Assembly: GCA_003451635.1 (NCBI GenBank)
Contig: DMAT01000351.1
Coordinates: forward strand, 1-9,952
Direction of reading: 5' to 3'
DNA length: 9,952 bases
From: Syntrophus sp. (in: bacteria)
Lineage (GTDB): Bacteria > Desulfobacterota > Syntrophia > Syntrophales > UBA8958
Position 1 is the first letter of the stretch. The number at the start of each line of letters is the position of its first letter. Positions 5,177-9,952 of this stretch are shown here, piece by piece. The position numbers were made by a program, and so were the translations under genes. The notes under the pieces were generated by a model that was not told the origin of the DNA, did not search any database, and saw nothing but the letters and a program-made list of their open reading frames with translations.

Positions 5177-7102
5177 CTAGAAATCCTGAAAGTCATCGTT
5201 TCCGTGCGATGATTTCCTTTCGGCAAAGGGAATCATTCGCTCCGCCGTTGTTTTCTTTCCAAAGATATTTGCTTTCCCTGCCATTTTGGCCACCTTGGAG
5301 CCGGCGCGGGCGGCGCCACTCTGCCGTTCCCTTGCCGTTCCCGGCGTTCCTACACTCTCGGCGCTGCCGCCCACAACATCGAGCAGCGTTTTGGCCACCT
5401 GCTTGACCTGTTCCGCCTGGGCGTTCATCTCCTCGGAGGCGCTGGCCGTTTCTTCGGCGTTGGCGGCGCTTTCCTGAACAACTTTGTCCATCTCGGAAAC
5501 GGCCTTGGTGATCTGCTCAATCCCCGTGGATTGTTCATCCGAGGCGGCGGATATTTCGGCTACCAGCTCTCCAACTTTAACGGCGCTCTGGGCGACGGCC
5601 AGAAAATCGTCATTGGTTGTGTTGACCAATACCGACCCGTCGCCGATCCTCTTGACTGTATCTTCAATCAGGACGGAGGTGTTCTTGGCGGCTTCGGCGG
5701 CACGAATGGCAAGGTTTCTGACCTCTTCGGCCACGACGGCAAAGCCTGCCCCCGCCTCACCCGCCCGGGCCGCTTCCACGGCGGCGTTCAGGGCCAGGAG
5801 GTTCGTCTGGAAGGCGATCTCGTCGATGGTCTTGATGATCTTCGATGTATCTTCGCTGGCCTTCGATATTTCCGACATGGACTGGGTGAGTTTCGTCATG
5901 GAGCCTTTGGCCCGCTCGACGATGTTCGTGGTCTCCTTCATCAGTCTGTTCGCATGACCGGAATTGTCGGCGTTTTGCTTCGTCATGGAAGACATCTCCT
6001 CCAGGGATGAGGAGGTCTCCTCCACTGCGGCGGCCTGCTCCGAGGCCCCCTCCGCCAGGGACTGACTGGCACCGGACACCTGAGAGGACGCCGAGGCTAA
6101 CTGCACGGCCGCATCGTTTAGCTCATTGGCCGCCCTGGTGATGGGCACGCTGATCCGGTTGGCAAAAATCAGGACCATTATGGTCGTAATCGCCAGGAAA
6201 ATAGCGGAGATGATGATGATGAAATTGCGGATCGCATGGGCATCGGCCAGAAATTCACTCGTATCCTGCGTAAGTCCAACGCTCCAGCCGGTAATCTCCA
6301 CCGGGGCAAAGCCGGCAATCTTCTTTGTCCCTTTGAATACGTATGCCTCCGAACCCTTCTGCTTGGACATCATTTTACCCATTATCTCCGCCATTCCCGC
6401 TTCCTTAGCCAGGTTCAATTCCAGGATGAATTCTTTCTTGGGGTGGGCGATGATCAGACCGGTATGATCCACCATGAATGGATAGCCCGTCTGGCCGATT
6501 TTGACGGCGACGATTTTTTCTACCAGGAAGTCAATCTTCATGGCCGCCCCGGCAATCCCGACGAACTCCCCTGTCTGGCTATATATCGGTGCGCAGACCG
6601 GGGCCACGATATTGCCGGTTGCCTTAGATTTTGCCACATCGCCCACATTCGCCTTGCCGCCTTTCGCCTCTTTAAAATACCCCCGATCCGAAATATCCAG
6701 CCCTTTAAACTTTCCGCCCACGTTGTCGGCGAAGATCTTACCGGAGGCATCGACCAGATACAGCATATCGTAATCATTGCCTAATTTTTTCATGATCGCC
6801 GCCAAATCGGCATTCAGAGCCTCGACTTCATTAGCGGCATCGCCGCCGCTGGAAACTTTGCTTGCTGCCGCGACGACGGCGTTACCGGCGGAAAGTTCTT
6901 TGACGATTTTAAGTTCCTCCAGGAGGACCAACTGCACCATTCCGGCCAGACTGCCGGCAATTTGTTCCGCCTGTTCGTGGGCGGCCTTTTCCAGGGCCTG
7001 GGAAGACCTGACGGCGGAAAAAGTCCCCACCACAAGCAAGGGGATAAGGACAACCAGCACCCCGCCTACGAGCAACTTCATTTTTAAGGTCATTTTCTTC
7101 AC
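5177..7102 (-). CDS. Methyl-accepting chemotaxis protein with a double-Cache-type periplasmic sensor
   Basis: Seen: 641 residues. A first transmembrane helix (about 9-29) is followed by a periplasmic sensor (about 30-288) with the Cache signatures YDMLYLVDASGKIFADN (111-127), LDISDRGYFKEA (135-146) and a second lobe GQTGYPFMVDHTGLIIAHP (203-221). A second transmembrane helix spans about 292-314. The cytoplasmic signalling coiled coil contains the near-invariant tip FQTNLLALNAAVEAARAGE (431-449) that contacts CheA and CheW. Known: such receptors sense small molecules outside the cytoplasm and control CheA. The region just after the second helix lacks the usual HAMP landmarks (no GDL...DEIG). 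The C-terminus is a flexible linker ending DFQDF, fitting the CheR/CheB-tethering pentapeptide pattern. The start is GTG at 7102, because AGGAGG (7112-7117) lies 9 bp upstream, too far from the next ATG. It lies 35 bp after the receiver gene and is probably sigma-54 controlled with it. Confidence 0.95.
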   Translation of the reverse strand: MKKMTLKMKLLVGGVLVVLIPLLVVGTFSAVRSSQALEKAAHEQAEQIAGSLAGMVQLVLLEELKIVKELSAGNAVVAAASKVSSGGDAANEVEALNADLAAIMKKLGNDYDMLYLVDASGKIFADNVGGKFKGLDISDRGYFKEAKGGKANVGDVAKSKATGNIVAPVCAPIYSQTGEFVGIAGAAMKIDFLVEKIVAVKIGQTGYPFMVDHTGLIIAHPKKEFILELNLAKEAGMAEIMGKMMSKQKGSEAYVFKGTKKIAGFAPVEITGWSVGLTQDTSEFLADAHAIRNFIIIISAIFLAITTIMVLIFANRISVPITRAANELNDAAVQLASASSQVSGASQSLAEGASEQAAAVEETSSSLEEMSSMTKQNADNSGHANRLMKETTNIVERAKGSMTKLTQSMSEISKASEDTSKIIKTIDEIAFQTNLLALNAAVEAARAGEAGAGFAVVAEEVRNLAIRAAEAAKNTSVLIEDTVKRIGDGSVLVNTTNDDFLAVAQSAVKVGELVAEISAASDEQSTGIEQITKAVSEMDKVVQESAANAEETASASEEMNAQAEQVKQVAKTLLDVVGGSAESVGTPGTARERQSGAARAGSKVAKMAGKANIFGKKTTAERMIPFAERKSSHGNDDFQDF

Positions 7103-7111
7103 AGCTAATAT

Positions 7112-7117
7112 CCTCCT
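7112..7117 (-). promoter_or_regulatory. Ribosome binding site supporting the GTG start of the chemoreceptor
   Basis: AGGAGG ends 9 bp before the GTG at 7102; the in-frame ATG three codons later would be 18 bp away. The GTG start gives a short positively charged N-terminus (KKMTLKMK) before the first transmembrane helix. Confidence 0.7.
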
Positions 7118-7137
7118 AATAAGTAATCTTTATGCAC

Positions 7138-7512
7138 TCAATTTTCATGTTTTCCCAGCACTGCCGCTTCTATGACGGAAATGATCTGTTCCAGAGTGCA
7201 GGGTTTCTGGATAAAGCCGTCACATCCCTCCCGTACCGATAACGCCCCGGGGACGGTGTCGGCATAGCCCGTCATGAGCACAAAAGGCAGGTTGTTTTTC
7301 CGACCCCGCAGTTCCCGAAAGAGAACAGCCCCGTTCTTTCCGGGCATCTTATAATCCGACAGGACAACGTCAATGGCATCACCATGCCGGGAAATCGCTT
7401 CCAGGGCCTCATCGACGCTCAGAGCCTCCATCACCGCGTATCCTTTGGCCTTCAGTCCCCGTCGCAACGTCTGAAGCTGATCAATTTCGTCATCTACGAT
7501 CAGAACGGTCAT
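7138..7512 (-). CDS. Single-domain response-regulator receiver protein (CheY-like)
   Basis: The 124-residue product is a receiver domain with no output domain: acidic pair Asp7-Asp8 (LIVDDE), phospho-acceptor Asp53 (VVLSDYKMPGKNG), Thr81 (FVLMTGYAD) and Lys103 (FIQKPC). Known: the Asp triad binds magnesium and accepts phosphate from a kinase; single-domain receivers act as CheY-type motor effectors, phosphorelay intermediates or phosphate sinks. The helix-5 region (CTLEQIISVIEAAV) is typical of receivers cut from hybrid kinases or regulators, so identity as a motor-binding CheY is not certain. AAGGAG lies 7 bp before the ATG at 7512. It is the first gene after the sigma-54 promoter at 7551-7566 and precedes the chemoreceptor gene, so a link between the two-component pair and this receptor is likely. 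Confidence 0.93.
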   Translation of the reverse strand: MTVLIVDDEIDQLQTLRRGLKAKGYAVMEALSVDEALEAISRHGDAIDVVLSDYKMPGKNGAVLFRELRGRKNNLPFVLMTGYADTVPGALSVREGCDGFIQKPCTLEQIISVIEAAVLGKHEN

Positions 7513-7550
7513 GCTCGAACTCCTTGTCAGTCAATCTTAACGACAAGAAC

Positions 7551-7566
7551 AGCAAGGATAATGCCA
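7551..7566 (-). promoter_or_regulatory. Sigma-54 promoter of the receiver-chemoreceptor operon
   Basis: The minus strand reads TGGCATTATCCTTGCT. It contains the -24 element TGGCAT and the -12 element TTGCT, with exact sigma-54 spacing (TGGCAY-N5-TTGCW) and both invariant GG and GC pairs. Transcription would start near 7540, leaving a leader of about 28 bases before the receiver ATG at 7512. The gene immediately upstream encodes a sigma-54 activator with an intact GAFTGA loop, which makes this one of the better supported regulatory calls in the window. Confidence 0.8.
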
Positions 7567-7654
7567 CGGCCGTATTTGCATTTATCGCGTGATATTTTAG
7601 GTATTTACAAGAGGGGAGGATTGGCAGCGTTCGTTCTGCCCGCCATTACGCTAA

Positions 7655-7667
7655 TGCCAAAATGGCC
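7655..7667. promoter_or_regulatory. Possible activator half-site pair (TGCCA-AAA-TGGCC)
   Basis: GCCA (7656-7659) and TGGC (7663-7666) form a small inverted repeat with a 3-bp spacer, about 115-127 bp upstream of the predicted sigma-54 transcription start. The same half-site and spacer length recur at 7716-7728. Weak alone, stronger as a repeated pattern. Confidence 0.35.
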
Positions 7668-7714
7668 TACCTGGATATGTTAATGATTGTTTTTACTGGA
7701 TTAATAGAATGGGT

Positions 7715-7743
7715 GTGCCACTTTGGCATGGCACGCTATGGCA
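7715..7743. promoter_or_regulatory. Cluster of TGCCA/TGGCA inverted repeats, candidate enhancer site for the sigma-54 activator
   Basis: TGCCA (7716-7720), CTT, TGGCA (7724-7728) is a perfect inverted repeat; GTGCCA (7715-7720) also pairs with TGGCAC (7729-7734). A further TGGCA follows at 7739-7743. The cluster is about 175-205 bp upstream of the predicted sigma-54 start, the usual range for enhancer sites of NtrC-type activators. It also begins just after the regulator's stop codon (7749), so the hairpin could instead, or also, end the kinase/regulator transcript; no U-tract is seen. Confidence 0.45.
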
Positions 7744-7748
7744 GGGCG

Positions 7749-9125
7749 TTATTCGACATTGTAAGCGGACAGCTTCCGACGGAGGGTATTGAGGCCGATG
7801 CCAAGGAGCTTCGCCGTCCGGAGTTTATTTTTCCCCGTTTGTTCATAGGCCCTGAGGATATATTCCCGTTCCATGTGGGCAAGGGACCTTTCCGCCGCCG
7901 GCTCTTCCGTAGCGCTTTTCCGTCTTTTCTCTTGTTCTACTGCTTTGAGGACATAAGGGGGCAGGGATTTCATAGAGAGCGGTCCGTCGTCGGCCAGATT
8001 TATGGCCGCCTGGACGATGGAACGGAGCTCGCGGATATTGCCGGGAAATTCATAGACCGACAGCGCCGCCATGGCTTCGCCGGTGATGCCCATCCCTTCC
8101 CTGTCCGGGCAAAACTCTTTCAGAAACGACTGAATAAGGATGAAGAGATCCTCTTTTCGCTCCCGAAGCGGCGGAATGTGCAGCCAGGCTCCCTTGAGGC
8201 GCCAGTAAAGGTCATTCCGGAACAAATGCTTCGTCCTGAGCACCTCCAGATCCGTATTGGTCGCAGCGATGATGCGGATATCGACGCGGCGGGCGACACT
8301 CGTTCCGAGCTTCATGAATTCACCATCCTGGAGAACCCGGAGCAGCTTTCCCTGGAATTCGTAGGGCAGATCGCCAATCTCATCGAGAAAAAGGGTCCCC
8401 CGGTGCGTGGATTCCAGAAAGCCCGCCCGCTCCTTGTCCGCCCCCGTGAAGGCCCCCTTCGTATGACCGAAGAACTCAGCCTCGAAGAGATTGTCCGTCA
8501 GGGAGGCCATGTTGATGGAGGTAAAAGGAAAGCCGGAGCGCTGGGAACACCGGTGGACCGCCTTGGCTAAAAGCTCCTTGCCCGTACCGCTTTCCCCGGT
8601 AATCAAGACGGGGACATCGCTGACGGCATGGAGCTCCGCTTCTCTCAGTAAGCGGAGGATTTTTTCCGACTGCGTGACGATGGGGCGGAAGGCCTCTTTG
8701 TTCAATATCTGCGGCCGTTGCTTCGCCTTGCCAACGGAAAGAACCTGAAGCAATCTCTTTCTTTCCAGTGCCCTTTTAACGGCAAAGACCAGATCATCCC
8801 GGGAGACAGGTTTGGTCAGGTAATCATAGGCCCCTTTCTTCAGGCACTCCACGGCAACCCGGGCATCGTTCACTGCCGTAATCATGATGCATTCCGTATC
8901 GGGACTCGTGTTTTTGATCTCTTCCAGCAGGGACACCCCGTCCATCTCCGGCATGGAGACGTCGATCAGGGCGATGTCAAAAGACTCGCCTCTCCTGAAG
9001 GCCTCCGCCGCCCGGCAGGGACTGGTCTCCAGAGACAGCCTGCGGAAGCCCGCACCGATCAGCCCGCGCCGGACGCTTTCCAGAAAGTCCCTTTCGTCGT
9101 CAATGACAATAATGCCTTCGCTCAT
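7749..9125 (-). CDS. Sigma-54-dependent NtrC-family response regulator
   Basis: Seen: 458 residues in the classic three-part order. The receiver domain (about 4-120) has Asp9/Asp10, phospho-acceptor Asp55 (LIDVSMPEMDG), Thr83 and Lys105. The AAA+ domain (about 148-380) has Walker A GESGTGKE (177-184), the sigma-54-contacting loop GAFTGA (224-229), Walker B TLFLDE (244-249) and RNDLYWRL (303-310). The C-terminal Fis-type helix-turn-helix lies at about 417-456 (TAKLLGIGLNTLRRKL). Known: phosphorylation lets such proteins form hexamers that use ATP to open sigma-54 promoter complexes. All key residues are intact. The start at 9125 has AGGGGG 7 bp upstream and lies 16 bp after the kinase stop codon, so kinase and regulator are cotranscribed. 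The likely target is the sigma-54 promoter just downstream of its own gene. No specific symbol can be given. Confidence 0.96.
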   Translation of the reverse strand: MSEGIIVIDDERDFLESVRRGLIGAGFRRLSLETSPCRAAEAFRRGESFDIALIDVSMPEMDGVSLLEEIKNTSPDTECIMITAVNDARVAVECLKKGAYDYLTKPVSRDDLVFAVKRALERKRLLQVLSVGKAKQRPQILNKEAFRPIVTQSEKILRLLREAELHAVSDVPVLITGESGTGKELLAKAVHRCSQRSGFPFTSINMASLTDNLFEAEFFGHTKGAFTGADKERAGFLESTHRGTLFLDEIGDLPYEFQGKLLRVLQDGEFMKLGTSVARRVDIRIIAATNTDLEVLRTKHLFRNDLYWRLKGAWLHIPPLRERKEDLFILIQSFLKEFCPDREGMGITGEAMAALSVYEFPGNIRELRSIVQAAINLADDGPLSMKSLPPYVLKAVEQEKRRKSATEEPAAERSLAHMEREYILRAYEQTGKNKLRTAKLLGIGLNTLRRKLSAYNVE

Positions 9126-9141
9126 TCCATTCCCCCTGCCG

Positions 9142-9952
9142 TTATTCCATTAATACTTCCGGGATGATGATCCGGAAAAGGCTCCCCCGGCCGGGCTCGC
9201 TTTCCACCTCAATTGTCCCCCCGAGGCTCTCGATCAGATTGTTGGCAATGTAAAGCCCCAGGCCCGTCCCCTTGCCTCTTGGCTTCGTCGTAAAAAATGG
9301 CGCAAAGATGCCGTCTTTGGTCGCCTGATCCATACCAGAGCCGTTATCCTCGATTTCAATGATGATCCGTTTTCCCCAGGAAGCCCCCCCGGCCACGCGC
9401 AGGACAATCCGGGATTCTTCCTTGTCCGCCGCCTGACCGGCGTTGATCAGGATGTTGATCAGGACCTGTTCCAGGGCGTCGGCGTCGGTCTGCATCGACG
9501 GCAGTCCCGGGGTTATCTCCACCTCAAAGGCGTTGACCGTGCGTCCGATCTGGCTACTGCAAAGGGCAACGGCCCGACCGACGATCTCCCCGACATCCGC
9601 CAAGCGGCGCTCTTCGCCATTATTCTTTCTGGAAAACTCTTGCAGTTTCCTGACGATGCCGTCGATCCTGTCGGTCCCATGCTCGATATTGTCGAGTAGA
9701 TTGAAGATGTCCTCCCGGAATTCACTGTAAGTCATACCGAAGATCCCATAGTCGGGATGGTTTTCGGCGTAGGCGTCGGCAATCCGCATCAGCTCGCAGA
9801 TATAATCCCTCAAAATCGGGATATTGAAGGTGATAAAGTTATTGGGGTTATTGATCTCATGGGCGATTCCGGAGACGAGCATCCCCAGGGAGGCGAGTTT
9901 TTCCCGATGCATGACCTGTCGTTCGAGAATTTTTTCCTTTGTAATATCGCGG
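9142..9952 (-). CDS. Sensor histidine kinase, C-terminal part (gene runs off the window)
   Basis: The frame stays open from the TAA at 9142 to the window edge, so the N-terminus is missing; an internal Met at 9912 is not the real start. The first visible residues, RDITKEKILERQVMHREKLASLG, are typical of the end of a PAS domain leading into a kinase. The phospho-acceptor His is in SGIAHEINNPNNF (codon 9859-9861). Then come the N box LINILINAGQAAD, the G1 box IEDNGSGMD, the F box FAPFFTTKP and the G2 box GKGTGLGLYIANNLIES. The sequence between H and N boxes includes a dimerisation helix pair with a long insert around DYGIFGMTYSEFREDIFNLL. Known: such kinases autophosphorylate on the His and pass phosphate to a partner receiver; here the partner is the NtrC-type regulator 16 bp downstream. 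The signal sensed is encoded outside the window. Confidence 0.95.
   Translation of the reverse strand, partial: RDITKEKILERQVMHREKLASLGMLVSGIAHEINNPNNFITFNIPILRDYICELMRIADAYAENHPDYGIFGMTYSEFREDIFNLLDNIEHGTDRIDGIVRKLQEFSRKNNGEERRLADVGEIVGRAVALCSSQIGRTVNAFEVEITPGLPSMQTDADALEQVLINILINAGQAADKEESRIVLRVAGGASWGKRIIIEIEDNGSGMDQATKDGIFAPFFTTKPRGKGTGLGLYIANNLIESLGGTIEVESEPGRGSLFRIIIPEVLME

Noticed and set aside
7706..7720. Second possible sigma-54 promoter TGGCACACCCATTCT on the minus strand
   Set aside because: The -24 half is perfect but the -12 half reads TTCT and lacks the invariant GC; it is better explained as part of the inverted-repeat cluster.
7662..8570. Plus-strand open frame of 302 codons opposite the NtrC-type regulator
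   Set aside because: It is an antisense shadow; the minus strand encodes intact AAA+ and helix-turn-helix motifs in the same bases, and the plus product shows no domain.
1..9952. CRISPR arrays, tRNA or rRNA genes, transposase genes, riboswitches
   Set aside because: Scanned by eye on both strands; no regularly spaced direct repeats, no cloverleaf-like or rRNA-like sequence, and no transposase or integrase product were seen.

Overview
The window (roughly 55-58% GC by eye, with a visibly AT-richer middle) looks like a chromosomal fragment of a deltaproteobacterium (Desulfobacterota; a Syntrophales- or Geobacter-like organism is my guess). The guess rests on gene types: a secreted caspase/SUMF1 fusion, a sigma-54 two-component pair with a HEINNPNNF-type kinase H-box, a chemoreceptor ending in DFQDF, and strong AGGAGG-type ribosome binding sites. 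No rRNA, tRNA or other taxonomic marker is present, so it remains an inference.

Layout. Positions 2-73 (+) hold the last codons of an upstream gene. Positions 158-2408 (+) hold two exported proteins in tandem: a caspase-fold protein fused to a SUMF1/FGE-like C-type-lectin domain, then an unrecognised lipoprotein. Positions 2409-4586 form an AT-richer accessory-looking insert read on the minus strand: an overlapping DUF4160-DUF2442 pair, a possible 23-codon mini-gene, and a solitary BglII/BstYI-like restriction endonuclease. The insert also holds a perfect 16-bp palindrome and an inverted repeat bounded by GGGGACA/TGTCCCC. Positions 4587-4946 (-) encode a stand-alone ParB N-terminal domain with its own sigma-70-like promoter.

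Positions 5113-9952 (-) form one sensory block. In transcription order it contains a histidine kinase (5' end outside the window), a sigma-54-dependent NtrC-type response regulator, an intergenic region, a single-domain receiver protein, and a double-Cache-type chemoreceptor ended by a strong hairpin. The intergenic region between the NtrC-type regulator and the receiver gene carries a near-consensus sigma-54 promoter (TGGCAT-N5-TTGCT) 39-54 bp before the receiver start codon. Further upstream lie TGCCA/TGGCA inverted repeats at enhancer-like distance. The simplest reading is that the kinase/regulator pair activates the receiver-chemoreceptor operon through these sites.

The items most worth follow-up are this sigma-54 chemoreceptor circuit, the caspase/C-type-lectin protein with its lipoprotein partner (no formylglycine-type cysteines, so probably binding rather than catalysis), and the orphan endonuclease island with no visible methyltransferase.
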